A stretch of 64,000 nt of DNA, from contig NC_015276.1 of the NCBI RefSeq assembly GCF_000192865.1, forward strand, positions 2,542,001 to 2,606,000, given 5' to 3'. The notes under the pieces were generated by a model that did not search any database, had not been told where the DNA came from, and worked only from the letters and a program-made list of their open reading frames with translations. The position numbers and the translations under genes are program-made. The DNA is from Marinomonas mediterranea MMB-1 (GTDB lineage Bacteria; Pseudomonadota; Gammaproteobacteria; Pseudomonadales; Marinomonadaceae). Positions within the stretch are counted from its first letter, which is position 1, and each line of letters starts with the position of its first letter. This document shows positions 1-9,338 of this stretch, piece by piece.

Positions 1-524
1 TAGTACTTGCTGATGTTCAACAAGACCAACTTGTTGAACTTTGGGAAGCGGCAAAAGAGTCTGGTTTCGCGACCCCTACTCTGGGTCTATTAACGGATAT
101 GATTTGCTGCCCAGGCGGTGACTTCTGTGCACTAGCAAACGCTAAATCCATCCCGATTGCCAAACAAATTCAAGACACATTTGATGATCTAGACTACCTA
201 TACGACATCGGGGAAGTTGATCTAAACATTTCCGGCTGTATGAACGCATGTGGACACCACCATGTTGGTAACATCGGCATCTTGGGCGTAGATAAAAAAG
301 GCGAAGAGTTCTACCAAGTCTCCATGGGTGGTGCATCTGGCCACGATGCAAGCATTGGTAAAATCTTGGGCCCTTCGTTCGCTCAAGAAGAAATCGGTTC
401 AGTAATGAAGCGCATCATCGACCTCTATGTAGATCAGCGCACAGAAGAAGAACGCTTCATCGATACATTCCGCCGAATCGGCATCAAACCGTTTAAAGAG
501 GCCGCATATGCAAAAGCTAATTAA
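1..524 (+). CDS. cysI: Sulfite/nitrite reductase haemoprotein, C-terminal part (5' end outside window)
   Basis: The reading frame is open from base 3, so the gene starts before the window. The visible ~173 residues carry the sirohaem/[4Fe-4S] ligand pattern of this family: C-x5-C within CCPGGDFC and C-x3-C within GCMNAC, followed by GHHHVGNIG. The enzyme would reduce sulfite (or nitrite) in the cytoplasm with six electrons. The stop overlaps the start of the DUF934 gene by 17 bp, a pairing common in proteobacterial assimilatory sulfur operons, which favours sulfite over nitrite as substrate. Substrate choice cannot be settled from this fragment. Confidence 0.85.
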   Translation, partial: VLADVQQDQLVELWEAAKESGFATPTLGLLTDMICCPGGDFCALANAKSIPIAKQIQDTFDDLDYLYDIGEVDLNISGCMNACGHHHVGNIGILGVDKKGEEFYQVSMGGASGHDASIGKILGPSFAQEEIGSVMKRIIDLYVDQRTEEERFIDTFRRIGIKPFKEAAYAKAN

Positions 525-987
525 AGACGGCGCGATCGTCGACAATACGTATTCATTAGTGAACGATGCTGAACAAGTAATCAGCGAGAATAGCATCGTT
601 CCAATGCAACAATGGATCGAAAACGCTGACACACTTGGTAAGGTTGCGGGCATCTGGATTGACGCTGGCGAAGGTGTCGAAGCATTGGAAAATCAAGACC
701 TGAGTCAATTAGATGTGGTTGCAGTTAACTTTCCTGCGTTCGCCGATGGCCGTGGTTTCAGTTACGGTCGCCTCGTTCGCGAACGCCTTGGGTTCAAGGG
801 AGAAGTTCGTGCGATCGGTAACTTCATTCCTGACCAACTAGGCTACTTACTACGCTGCGGGTTCAGTGCTTTTGACTTCGAACAAGACGTAAATCTTGAA
901 AAAGCCCTCGAATTGCACAAGCCTTTTAGCGTGGCATATCAAGGGGACGTTGCTGACCCTCGCCCGGTTTTCCTTCGCCGAGGCTAA
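508..987 (+). CDS. DUF934 family protein, partner of sulfite reductase
   Basis: A 159-residue protein whose ATG lies inside the end of the upstream reductase gene, so the two are translationally coupled. The central part (DVVAVNFPAFADGRGFSYGR, then RAIGNFIPDQLGYLLRCGFSAF) matches the DUF934 family as I know it, encoded beside sulfite/nitrite reductases in many proteobacteria. A role as electron-transfer or accessory partner in sulfite assimilation is often proposed, but no cofactor motif is visible. There is no signal peptide. A strong terminator follows, so this ends the operon. Confidence 0.8.
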   Translation: MQKLIKDGAIVDNTYSLVNDAEQVISENSIVPMQQWIENADTLGKVAGIWIDAGEGVEALENQDLSQLDVVAVNFPAFADGRGFSYGRLVRERLGFKGEVRAIGNFIPDQLGYLLRCGFSAFDFEQDVNLEKALELHKPFSVAYQGDVADPRPVFLRRG

Positions 988-1030
988 AAGACAACCCTCA
1001 CCTGCATAACGACATGCAGGGTCGTTCTTA

Positions 1031-1056
1031 AAAAAAGGCTCTTCGGAGCCTTTTTT
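1031..1056 (+). terminator. Rho-independent terminator after DUF934 gene
   Basis: A-run, GGCTC/GAGCC stem with a TTCG tetraloop, then a T-run. It lies 44 bp after the stop of the sulfite-reductase operon. Confidence 0.9.
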
Positions 1057-1125
1057 ATTTGCATACACCTACCAGAACCCAGTATCTTATAGTGCTGAAG
1101 TGATTGATTGTTAAAGGGTCTTAAC

Positions 1126-1794
1126 GTGTTCAAAAAATGTCTTACCAGCCTTGCATTTGGCGTCCTAATGTCTACCAGTGTTATGGCTGAAACCGTCTAT
1201 GTTTCAGATATCCAGTTTATCGCTATTCGCGAGGGCCAAAGCAACAACACAAGAGCCGTCGAGCGCGGTTTAAAAAGCGGCACACCTCTTGTTGTCCTAG
1301 ATAAGAGCAGCGGCTATACAAAAGTTCGCACCCCCCAAGGGAATGAAGGTTGGGCAGCGGATTATTTTCTAAGTGAGAACCGAGTAAGTCGTGATCAACT
1401 AGTGCGATTAGAAACCAAACTCACAGAGGCAGCAGAGGCAAAATTAAACGCCGAAGAAGCACTCGATGAAGAAAAAGCGAAAACGACTGATTTAGTTAAC
1501 CAAGTACAACAACTAAATTCAGAGCGCTCCTCTCTTCAAAATCAACTGAACGAAATTAATGAGCTTGCTCAAAAGGCGCGATCTATTGTCGAAGCCAACG
1601 AAGAATCAGCGTACAAAATCGAATCTTTACAGCAGCAACTGAATGCCATTCAAGGCGAAAACCAGATGCTAAAGTCGTCCAAAGAACAACGCTGGTTTAT
1701 CATCGGAGCCACGACAATTATCATTGGTGTATTGGCAGGACTCGTCCTTCCAGCTACACGCAAGAAAAAAACGTCGACGGGCTCTTGGAGCTAA
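1126..1794 (+). CDS. SH3-domain membrane-anchored protein (TIGR04211-like)
   Basis: The start is taken at GTG 1126, preceded by AAAGGG eight bases upstream; an in-frame TTG at 1108 lacks a ribosome site. The product is ~222 residues: a signal peptide (FKKCLTSLAFGVLMSTSVMA), a bacterial SH3-like domain (about 25-85; GTPLVVLDKSSGYTKVRTPQGNEGW region), a long coiled coil (about 90-185), one C-terminal membrane helix (WFIIGATTIIIGVLAGLVLP) and a basic tail. This architecture fits the TIGR04211/YgiM group, an inner-membrane-anchored periplasmic protein of unknown function. The antiporter gene begins 39 bp downstream, so the two may be co-transcribed. Confidence 0.8.
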   Translation: MFKKCLTSLAFGVLMSTSVMAETVYVSDIQFIAIREGQSNNTRAVERGLKSGTPLVVLDKSSGYTKVRTPQGNEGWAADYFLSENRVSRDQLVRLETKLTEAAEAKLNAEEALDEEKAKTTDLVNQVQQLNSERSSLQNQLNEINELAQKARSIVEANEESAYKIESLQQQLNAIQGENQMLKSSKEQRWFIIGATTIIIGVLAGLVLPATRKKKTSTGSWS

Positions 1795-1833
1795 AATCAA
1801 CACGATCTTGACGCTAAAAAGGTAACGAGTTAT

Positions 1834-3006
1834 ATGGACGTATCGATCGTACATTCGTTTTTTTTGATTTTTGCTGGGGCGGCGGTCGTCGCCTCTATCG
1901 CGTTATATACTCGTCAACCAATGATTCTCGCGTATATCGCACTGGGGGTATTGCTTGGGCCTTCTGCACTTTCGTTGATAGACGAACCAAAACTAATGGA
2001 TGAAATGTCTCATATAGGCATCATATTCCTGCTGTTCTTGCTCGGTCTAGACATGCAACCGAGTCACCTCATTAATATGCTCAAAAAAGCATCCTGGGTT
2101 GCCCTCGCGTCATCCATCGCATTTGCAGCCTTAGGATACCTAGTTTCCACCGCATTTGGTTACACACAGACAGAATCCATTATTGTCGGTTTGGCAATGA
2201 TGTTCTCAAGTACCATCGTCTGTATAAAACTATTACCCACTACCGTATTACACCACAAACACACCGGTGAACTTGTCGTGGGACTTTTGCTTTTACAAGA
2301 CATTATTGCGATCGCTGTATTACTGGTCCTTTACAGCATTGGCAGCAGTGAAGACACCAGCGATTTCATGCGGTATGCCAAACCCGTTCTTGGATTGCCG
2401 ATTTTAGTTGGCGGCGCGTTCCTATTTGTGAAATATGTACTCCTTAAACTCATCGCTAAGTTTGACCGTTTTCATGAATACATCTTTCTTGTTTCTATCG
2501 GTTGGTGTTTAGCGATGGCCGTCGCGGCTGAGACAGCAGGCCTCTCCGCAGAAATGGGTGCATTTATCGCTGGTGTGGCGCTCGCAACCAGCCCCATTTC
2601 ACAATACATCGCCACCAACCTTAAGCCGCTAAGAGATTTTTTCTTAATCCTATTCTTCTTCTCAATAGGAGCAAGCTTTAATCTCGCTCTACTCGGCACG
2701 GTTATTGTCCCAGCGATCGTACTGGCTGTGAGTGCGCTACTTATTAAGCCAACGGTGTTTAGATACCTTCTAAAAGGCTTGAAAGAAGACAAATCAACCT
2801 CTTGGGAGGTTGGGTTTCGATTAGGGCAAGTCAGCGAGTTCTCTTTGCTTATTGCCTATCTCGCCGCGTCCATTGGATTAATCGGCGTAGAAGCAAGTCA
2901 TGTCATCCAAGCAACGGCCATTTTAAGCTTCGCGTTATCGACCTATGTGGTTATCCTGAACTACCCTAACCCAATTGCGATATCAGACCGCTTAAGAAAA
3001 GACTAA
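1834..3006 (+). CDS. Cation:proton antiporter (CPA2/KefB-like membrane domain)
   Basis: A 390-residue, highly hydrophobic protein with roughly a dozen membrane segments. It matches the Na+/H+ exchanger fold of the CPA2 family: YIALGVLLGPSAL near the N terminus, HIGIIFLLFLLGLDM, and GLSAEMGAFIAGVALATSP around residues 235-255. It ends without the cytoplasmic Trk-N/RCK nucleotide-binding domain found in KefB/KefC, so gating by NAD(H) or glutathione through an attached domain is not expected. The transported cation (Na+ or K+) cannot be told. It follows the SH3-protein gene and ends before a strong hairpin terminator. Confidence 0.85.
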   Translation: MDVSIVHSFFLIFAGAAVVASIALYTRQPMILAYIALGVLLGPSALSLIDEPKLMDEMSHIGIIFLLFLLGLDMQPSHLINMLKKASWVALASSIAFAALGYLVSTAFGYTQTESIIVGLAMMFSSTIVCIKLLPTTVLHHKHTGELVVGLLLLQDIIAIAVLLVLYSIGSSEDTSDFMRYAKPVLGLPILVGGAFLFVKYVLLKLIAKFDRFHEYIFLVSIGWCLAMAVAAETAGLSAEMGAFIAGVALATSPISQYIATNLKPLRDFFLILFFFSIGASFNLALLGTVIVPAIVLAVSALLIKPTVFRYLLKGLKEDKSTSWEVGFRLGQVSEFSLLIAYLAASIGLIGVEASHVIQATAILSFALSTYVVILNYPNPIAISDRLRKD

Positions 3007-3055
3007 AAGAAGCGTTAAGCTACTGAAAATTCAGCTTTTAGCGAAAAAAATTGAA

Positions 3056-3091
3056 CAAAGAAAGGGGCGTTTAAAAACGCCCCTTTCTTTG
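3056..3091. terminator. Terminator between antiporter gene and EF-G gene
   Basis: A near-perfect palindrome with arms CAAAGAAAGGGGCGTTT and AAACGCCCCTTTCTTTG. A- and T-rich tails on both sides allow use in either direction. Confidence 0.85.
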
Positions 3092-3196
3092 TTTACTAAA
3101 AATATAATAGAATACGCGCCAATACCTGACTACAAATGCAAAAAAGTCTTGTATACTATCGCGAAAATTTTCGTCCCAAACTTATAGAGTAAAGTA

Positions 3197-5281
3197 ATGG
3201 CTGACTTATCACACTACAGAAACATTGGTATTTTTGCCCACGTTGACGCGGGTAAAACAACCACAACAGAACGAATCCTGAAACTTACTGGTAAGATTCA
3301 CAAAACTGGTGAGGTTCACGACGGTGAATCTACTACAGACTTCATGGAACAAGAAGCAGAGCGCGGTATTACTATCCAATCGGCTGCTGTAACTTGTGAG
3401 TGGAAAAAGCACCGCCTAAACGTTATCGATACTCCTGGACACGTTGACTTCACAGTAGAAGTATACCGTTCTCTTAAAGTTCTAGACGGTGGTATCGGTG
3501 TATTCTGTGGTTCTGGTGGTGTAGAGCCTCAATCAGAGACTAACTGGCGTTATGCTAACGAATCAGAAGTTGCACGTTGTATCTTCGTTAACAAACTAGA
3601 CCGCCTAGGTGCAGATTTCTTCCGCGTTGTAGAGCAAGTTAAAAACGTATTGGGTGCGAACCCACTTGTTATGACATTGCCAATCGGTACAGAAGACGAG
3701 TTCTCTGGCGTTGTCGATGTACTAACTAAGAAAGCGTACATTTGGGATGACACTGGTCTTCCTGAAAACTACGAAATCACTGACGTACCAGAAGACATGG
3801 TTGATCAGGTTGAAGAATACCATGAGCAGCTTGTAGAAAGCGCTGTTGAAATGGATGACGACCTAATGGAAGCCTACATGGAAGGTGAAGAGCCTTCTCT
3901 AGAAGACATTAAGCGCTGTATCCGTAAAGGTACTCGCGAACTTGCTTTCTTCCCAACTTTCTGTGGTTCTGCTTTCAAAAACAAAGGTGTTCAGTTGGTT
4001 CTTGACGCTGTTGTTGATTACCTACCAGCACCAACAGAAGTTGATCCTCAGCCTCTTACAGATGCTGAAACAGGTGAGCCTACTGGTGAAGTTGCGACGG
4101 TTTCTGCTGATGAGCCACTACGTGCATTGGCATTTAAGATTATGGATGACCGTTTCGGCGCCCTAACCTTTATCCGTATCTACTCTGGTCGTCTTAAGAA
4201 AGGTGACACGATCCTTAACTCTGCAACAGGTAAAACTGAGCGTATCGGCCGTATGGTTGAAATGCAAGCTGATGACCGTAACGAGATCTCTGAAGCTCAA
4301 GCTGGTGACATCCTTGCTGTTGTAGGTATGAAGAACGTTCAAACAGGTCACACTCTATGTGATCCTAAGCACGAATGTACTCTTGAAGCGATGATCTTCC
4401 CAGAGCCTGTAATCTCTATCGCTGTTAAGCCTAAAGACAAAGGCGGCAACGAGAAAATGGGTATCGCAATCGGTAAAATGGTTGCAGAAGATCCATCTTT
4501 CCAAGTTGAAACAGACGAAGATTCTGGCGAAACTATCCTTAAAGGTATGGGTGAGCTTCACCTAGACATCAAAGTTGACATTCTTAAGCGTACTTACGGC
4601 GTAGAACTTGAAGTGGGTCAACCACAAGTTGCTTACCGTGAAACAATTACACGCGAAGTTGAAGACAGCTACACTCACAAGAAACAGTCTGGTGGTTCTG
4701 GTCAGTTCGGTAAGATCGACTACCGCATCAAGCCTGGTGAGCAAAACTCTGGCTTCACGTTCTCGTCTTCTGTTGTTGGTGGTAACGTACCTAAAGAATT
4801 CTGGCCTGCTGTTGAGAAAGGCTTCAAGTCTATGATGGAAGAAGGTGTTCTTGCCGGCTACCCTGTACTAGACGTTGAAGTTGAACTGTTCGACGGTAGC
4901 TACCACGCGGTTGACTCCTCTGCTGTGGCGTTTGAAATCGCAGCTAAAGGCGCTTTCCGTCAGTCTATCCCGAAAGCAGGCGCACAACTTCTTGAGCCTA
5001 TCATGAAAGTAGACGTGTTCACTCCAGAAGACCACGTTGGTGACGTAATCGGTGACCTTAACCGTCGTCGCGGCATGATCAAAGACCAAGAAGCAGGTGT
5101 TACTGGCGTTCGCATCAAGGCAGACGTACCGCTTTCTGAAATGTTCGGTTACATCGGTCAACTACGTACAATGACATCTGGTCGTGGTCAGTTCTCTATG
5201 GAGTTCTCTCACTACAATGCATGTCCTGCGAACGTTGCTGAGTCTGTAATCGAAGCTGCAAAAGAGCGTCGTGACAGCTAA
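3197..5281 (+). CDS. fusA2: Elongation factor G, second-type paralogue (EF-G2)
   Basis: A 694-residue translational GTPase with full G motifs: G1 AHVDAGKTTT, G2 in ERGITIQSAA, G3 DTPGH and G4 NKLD. Domains II-V follow, with the usual YRETI and the domain-V GRGQFSMEFSHY segment. The N terminus (MADLSHYRNIGIFAHVDAG) and the IHKTGEVHDGESTTDFMEQE switch region look like the EF-G2 group found outside the str operon in Vibrio and Pseudomonas. No rpsL, rpsG or tufA lie nearby. It would catalyse tRNA/mRNA translocation or ribosome recycling. Codon use is that of a highly expressed gene. It is monocistronic, between two terminators. Confidence 0.9.
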   Translation: MADLSHYRNIGIFAHVDAGKTTTTERILKLTGKIHKTGEVHDGESTTDFMEQEAERGITIQSAAVTCEWKKHRLNVIDTPGHVDFTVEVYRSLKVLDGGIGVFCGSGGVEPQSETNWRYANESEVARCIFVNKLDRLGADFFRVVEQVKNVLGANPLVMTLPIGTEDEFSGVVDVLTKKAYIWDDTGLPENYEITDVPEDMVDQVEEYHEQLVESAVEMDDDLMEAYMEGEEPSLEDIKRCIRKGTRELAFFPTFCGSAFKNKGVQLVLDAVVDYLPAPTEVDPQPLTDAETGEPTGEVATVSADEPLRALAFKIMDDRFGALTFIRIYSGRLKKGDTILNSATGKTERIGRMVEMQADDRNEISEAQAGDILAVVGMKNVQTGHTLCDPKHECTLEAMIFPEPVISIAVKPKDKGGNEKMGIAIGKMVAEDPSFQVETDEDSGETILKGMGELHLDIKVDILKRTYGVELEVGQPQVAYRETITREVEDSYTHKKQSGGSGQFGKIDYRIKPGEQNSGFTFSSSVVGGNVPKEFWPAVEKGFKSMMEEGVLAGYPVLDVEVELFDGSYHAVDSSAVAFEIAAKGAFRQSIPKAGAQLLEPIMKVDVFTPEDHVGDVIGDLNRRRGMIKDQEAGVTGVRIKADVPLSEMFGYIGQLRTMTSGRGQFSMEFSHYNACPANVAESVIEAAKERRDS

Positions 5282-5315
5282 GATTCATTGCGAATACGCA
5301 ATAATCTAACGCATT

Positions 5316-5345
5316 AAAAAAACCCGGCATATGCCGGGTTTTTTA
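5316..5345 (+). terminator. Terminator of EF-G gene
   Basis: AACCCGGCAT/ATGCCGGGTT perfect hairpin with flanking A- and T-runs, starting 34 bp after the fusA2 stop. Confidence 0.9.
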
Positions 5346-5411
5346 TTAGCTGTTTTTTGACTAGACGGTTTTTCAAATGTTAACGCTTTAGAACTTTTAA
5401 GCTCTAAATCT

Positions 5412-6464
5412 TTAGTAAGGCATTGGATAACGTTTAAATACGTCTGCCACATCCTTCAAAACATCATCTGACAATGCAATTTCAAACGCACCAATATCTT
5501 CAATAAGCTGATCCATTTTCGTCGCACCAATGATCGTTGATGTTACACCATCTACTTGGTCACACCATGCTAACGCTAACTGAGCGGGCATTAAACCGTG
5601 CTTTTGAGCAACATCACAATACTCGGCGATAGCAGCATTAGAAAGCTCTGTATCGCGGAACAAGCCATTGCGCTGCGCGTAGCTCCAACGACTACCTTCA
5701 GGGCGCGCTCCGTTCAAATATTTGCCCGTCAGCGCACCCGCCGCCAGTGGCGACCAAGGCAAATACGCAACATCATCACGCACACACTGCTCTATTAGGT
5801 ACGGCCAGTCTTTCGCGTGAAGTAAACTAAACTCGTTTTGAATAGACGCAACACGCGCCAAGCCATGTTTTTCACTCAACTTAACGTATTCACTGATACC
5901 CCAAGTCGTATCATCTGACAGGCCAAAGTGACGAATCTTCCCAGCCTTCACGCTCTCATCTAATGCCTGTAAGATCTCAAGCATTTGTGCTTTATGCGCT
6001 TCGGTATCAACATCTGTAAAAGTTATACGACCAGGATGATGTTTTGCAAAATGAGGCGTCGTACGGTTCGGCCAATGCATCTGATAAAGATCGATGTAAT
6101 CCGTTTGCAACCTTTCAAGCGACGCGTCAATAGAGCTAATAATCGCCTCCCCCGTAATATCACCACCACCGCGAATATAACGAAGACCATTGCCTGCAAT
6201 CTTAGTCGCCAGAACAAATTCATCCCTGCGATGAGGGTTACGCGAAAGCCAATCACCAATTATCGTTTCAGTTTTCCCATAAGACTCAGGCGTTGGTGGC
6301 ACAGAGTACATTTCTGCGGTATCAAAAAAGTTAATACCTTGAGCCAGTGCATACTCAATTTGCGCGTCTGCGTCTTCTTGGGTGTTCTGCGTACCCCATG
6401 TCATCGTCCCCAAACAAACACGAGACACCTCTAAACCAGTACGACCTAACGTTGAATACTTCAT
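5412..6464 (-). CDS. tas: Aldo/keto reductase, Tas-like
   Basis: A 350-residue (beta/alpha)8 oxidoreductase. The catalytic tetrad of the family is visible: Asp and Tyr in FFDTAEMYSVP, Lys in VLATKIAG and His in YQMHWPN. The C-terminal NADPH-binding stretch STIIGATKMDQL is present. Overall wording and length (LGTMTWGTQNTQEDA, PPTPESYGKTE) are close to E. coli Tas, an NADP(H)-linked reductase of unclear physiological substrate. Single gene on the minus strand, convergent with fusA2. Confidence 0.85.
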   Translation of the reverse strand: MKYSTLGRTGLEVSRVCLGTMTWGTQNTQEDADAQIEYALAQGINFFDTAEMYSVPPTPESYGKTETIIGDWLSRNPHRRDEFVLATKIAGNGLRYIRGGGDITGEAIISSIDASLERLQTDYIDLYQMHWPNRTTPHFAKHHPGRITFTDVDTEAHKAQMLEILQALDESVKAGKIRHFGLSDDTTWGISEYVKLSEKHGLARVASIQNEFSLLHAKDWPYLIEQCVRDDVAYLPWSPLAAGALTGKYLNGARPEGSRWSYAQRNGLFRDTELSNAAIAEYCDVAQKHGLMPAQLALAWCDQVDGVTSTIIGATKMDQLIEDIGAFEIALSDDVLKDVADVFKRYPMPY

Positions 6465-6573
6465 TGCTAAGTGTTCCTTAATAAAATTAAATCAAACATA
6501 CCAATCCAATGTAATCAATTTAACGCTCAAGCACCAGAGTCACGAAAGGAAAGTTTGTGCATTTGCCACCCAC

Positions 6574-6604
6574 AAAAAAGCCGCCCTGCAACAACAGAAC
6601 GGCT
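6574..6604 (-). terminator. Terminator after cytochrome c peroxidase gene
   Basis: Read on the minus strand: AGCCG, a 16-base loop, CGGCT, then a run of six T. It lies just beyond the 3' end of the peroxidase gene. Confidence 0.6.
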
Positions 6605-6637
6605 CTCTCAATCTAGGCCCATTTAAATACAAACCCG

Positions 6638-7855
6638 CTACAGGCTGCCCTTACTCGACTCATCAATAAGATGCTCATAGCGGGAGTCTGTCAGCGTTTT
6701 CATAAAGGCAACCAACGCATCAACACGTCGATCATCCAGCGCAGGCGCTTTTTCAAGCTCTTTAAAGTCAATAGACTTAGCCACTTCTGGATCTCGCCAC
6801 GGTTGTCCGGTTTCAGGGTTTATTTTACGCTTAGGATTGTTGTATTTATCGTAGAACAATACGACTGTCCTTAAATCCTTAAACACACCATTGTGCATAT
6901 ACGGACCCGTGACTGCGACGTTACGCAAACTCGGCACCTTAAACTGCCCTTCGTATTTGCGATCGGTTACCGCAGGATTGTTCAGCAAACCAATGTCATA
7001 CCCTTTTTCATTGTGAACAACGATATCGGGGTTAGAGGGCACGCCAATATTGCGGTAATCGTAGTTAGAAAAGGTTTCTTGCGGATGAATCGGAGAACGT
7101 CGAAGTTGATGACAGGCATTGCAATTAGTAAATTGCTGAGAAAAGAAAAGTGTTTTACCTAACTCCTCTTCTGGCGTTAACTTGACCTCACCGCGTAACG
7201 AACGGTCGTATTTCGAGTCAAACGGCATAAACAACTCCGTTCGCTCAAAATAGGCAATAGAGTCAGTCAACGCCGCATAGGCTTTTTTGTCGGTTGACAA
7301 CACATCTTTGCCATAAATCTCTTCAAGTTGCGTTAAGTAACTTGGATTTTCCCGAATACGATCCATGACTTCCGTTTCATCTTTAAGCGCCATTTCAAGA
7401 GGGTTCAAGAAAGGGCCTGCCGCCTGTTCTGCCAACCCATTTGCACGGCCATCTAAAAACTGCCCTCCCCGATATTCGCCGTTCGCTTTACGGTGAAAAG
7501 GAGGTGAAAATGCAGCGTAACCGGCGGTAGGTGCATTTCTATCGCCTTGAGAGACCTCGTCACTGCCAAGTGAAACCGCCCCGTCACCCGCTAAGTTACG
7601 ATGATCAACAAACGCGGCCCCCATATCATGACACGAGGCACAGGACTGATTTCGTTCTTTCGACAAATTGGTATCAAAGAAAAGCTGGCTACCCAAAAGC
7701 GCTTTGGAATCGTCTAACGGAACTGGCAAATCTGAACGTTTTACCGGGGGAGCCTTCACAGGCTTATGATTAGTTTGCGACACTTGATTAACATCAGAAC
7801 CGCATCCAACTAATAAAGCGGATAGGGCCAGGCTTGAAATGAGTAGACGATACAT
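6638..7855 (-). CDS. Di-haem cytochrome c peroxidase family lipoprotein (CcpA/MauG-like)
   Basis: A 405-residue exported protein. The N terminus is a lipoprotein signal (LALSALLVGCGSD), so it is probably anchored in the outer or inner membrane, facing the periplasm. Two c-type haem sites are visible: CASCHDMGAAF (about residue 76) and CNACHQLRRSP (about 250). The rest follows the bacterial di-haem peroxidase/MauG pattern, including FLDGRANGLAEQAAGPFLNPLEMA and the C-terminal FKVPSLRNVAVTGPYMHNG. The likely reaction is reduction of H2O2 with electrons from a small cytochrome; a MauG-type oxidation role cannot be excluded. It is separated from minE by 218 bp. Confidence 0.9.
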   Translation of the reverse strand: MYRLLISSLALSALLVGCGSDVNQVSQTNHKPVKAPPVKRSDLPVPLDDSKALLGSQLFFDTNLSKERNQSCASCHDMGAAFVDHRNLAGDGAVSLGSDEVSQGDRNAPTAGYAAFSPPFHRKANGEYRGGQFLDGRANGLAEQAAGPFLNPLEMALKDETEVMDRIRENPSYLTQLEEIYGKDVLSTDKKAYAALTDSIAYFERTELFMPFDSKYDRSLRGEVKLTPEEELGKTLFFSQQFTNCNACHQLRRSPIHPQETFSNYDYRNIGVPSNPDIVVHNEKGYDIGLLNNPAVTDRKYEGQFKVPSLRNVAVTGPYMHNGVFKDLRTVVLFYDKYNNPKRKINPETGQPWRDPEVAKSIDFKELEKAPALDDRRVDALVAFMKTLTDSRYEHLIDESSKGSL

Positions 7856-8012
7856 CTCTTTCTCTCAATAAAAATAAAACGTAAGACAGCGCTGAAACAT
7901 GAACCATCACATAAATCGGTTGATTCAGAATATATCACGCATGATCAGACTATTAATTGCGACGAATCAGCTATTAACGCAATTTCCTTATTTTTACGTC
8001 GACGACGCATTA

Positions 8013-8039
8013 GAGCGCCTACCGTAGGAGTAGGCGCTC
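8013..8039 (-). terminator. Hairpin after minE
   Basis: GAGCGCCTA / TAGGCGCTC, a nine-base-pair stem with a short loop, 35 bp beyond the 3' end of the minCDE operon. There is no long T-run, so it may be a stabilising hairpin rather than a strong terminator. Confidence 0.55.
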
Positions 8040-8073
8040 ATTCTAATCTTACAAAAACCTTACAATGTCACAC

Positions 8074-8328
8074 CTACTGATCAGGCAAAGTGACATTTAA
8101 CTCCAGTACACTGCAATCTTCTATATTTTCAAGCTGTATCTGAACATCTTTAGAATCAACCTGAACATACTTACGAATCACATCAATGATTTCCTGCTGC
8201 ATTTGCGGCAGGTAATCTGGCTGCTGACGCTTAGAGCGCTCATGAGCAACGATGATCTGAAGACGATCTTTAGCTACGGACGCCGACGAGGGCTGACTTT
8301 TGCTTTTAAAATAATCAAATATACCCAC
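8074..8328 (-). CDS. minE: Cell division topological specificity factor MinE
   Basis: An 84-residue protein, the usual MinE size. It begins with a membrane-targeting/amphipathic start (GIFDYFKSKSQ), then the anti-MinCD helix (AKDRLQIIVAHERSKRQQPDYLP), then the dimerisation domain. MinE stimulates MinD ATPase and drives pole-to-pole Min oscillation, which keeps the Z ring at mid-cell. Its start lies 1 bp after the minD stop, so translation is coupled. Confidence 0.95.
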   Translation of the reverse strand: MGIFDYFKSKSQPSSASVAKDRLQIIVAHERSKRQQPDYLPQMQQEIIDVIRKYVQVDSKDVQIQLENIEDCSVLELNVTLPDQ

Positions 8329-8329
8329 G

Positions 8330-9139
8330 TTAACCTCCTAACAAACGCTTAAAGAATCCCTTTTTCTGCACATCAAGGAAGCGCATTGGACGCTCCTCAC
8401 CCATCAATCGATCTACCGCATCAGAGTAGGCCAAACCAGCTTCCGATTCTGCCTCTAAAATAACAGGCGTACCTTGGTTAGACGCTTTTAAGACAGATTC
8501 AGATTCTGGTATAACACCCAACAATGGAATCGCCAAAATCTCTTCCACATCTTCGACACTCAACATCTCACCGGCGGAAACGCGCTCTGGGTGATAACGT
8601 GTGATAAGCAGATGCTCTTCAATCGGCGCTTCGCCTCGCTCCGCACGACGACTCTTGCTCTGCAAGATACCTAGAATACGATCGGAATCTCGTACAGAAG
8701 AGACCTCAGGGTTAGTAACCACCACCGCTACGTCAGCGAAGTACAACGCCATTTGCGCCCCACGCTCAATCCCTGCTGGCGAGTCACATATAATGTAATC
8801 AAAATCTTGCGCGAGCTCCTGCAAGACAGCATCAACACCTTCTAAAGACAATGCATCTTTATCGCGGGTTTGTGAAGCAGGCAAAATGTAAAGCCCGTCC
8901 GTTCGCTTGTCTTTAATCAGCGCTTGATTTAACGTCGCTTCTTTATTGATCACGTTTACAAAATCGTAAACAACGCGACGCTCACACCCCATAATCAAAT
9001 CAAGGTTACGCAAACCAACATCAAAATCGATGATAACGGTTTTATGACCCCTAAGTGCAATCCCTGTCCCTAATGCAGCACTGGAGGTGGTCTTACCCAC
9101 ACCACCCTTACCAGACGTGACAACTATAATTTTCGCCAA
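8330..9139 (-). CDS. minD: Septum site-determining ATPase MinD
   Basis: ParA/MinD-family ATPase with the deviant Walker A motif SGKGGVGKTT at its N terminus, FDVGLRNLDLIMG switch sequence and a C-terminal amphipathic membrane helix (KKGFFKRLLGG). I place the start at TTG 9139 (LAKIIVVTSGKGG), giving 269 residues as in E. coli, with a GGGGG-rich site just upstream. The frame stays open to another TTG at 9199, which would add 20 atypical residues. MinD recruits MinC to the membrane and forms the oscillating inhibitor with MinE. Confidence 0.95.
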   Translation of the reverse strand: MAKIIVVTSGKGGVGKTTSSAALGTGIALRGHKTVIIDFDVGLRNLDLIMGCERRVVYDFVNVINKEATLNQALIKDKRTDGLYILPASQTRDKDALSLEGVDAVLQELAQDFDYIICDSPAGIERGAQMALYFADVAVVVTNPEVSSVRDSDRILGILQSKSRRAERGEAPIEEHLLITRYHPERVSAGEMLSVEDVEEILAIPLLGVIPESESVLKASNQGTPVILEAESEAGLAYSDAVDRLMGEERPMRFLDVQKKGFFKRLLGG

Positions 9140-9338
9140 TGCTAAATCCCCCAACTCTCTGTCGTATAGGTTCTGGTAAGTTGTTCTGGCGTCACTCAAA
9201 AAGAGCCCTGAACAACCTACTGAATATTAATTTCTCTAAATGAAAGCAAAAACAGCGCTAATAGATAGGCCATTCCATTCATCTTCTCTTGCTCTGCTCT
9301 TGTCTTGCGTTCGACGTTACAATCGACCGCTCAACACT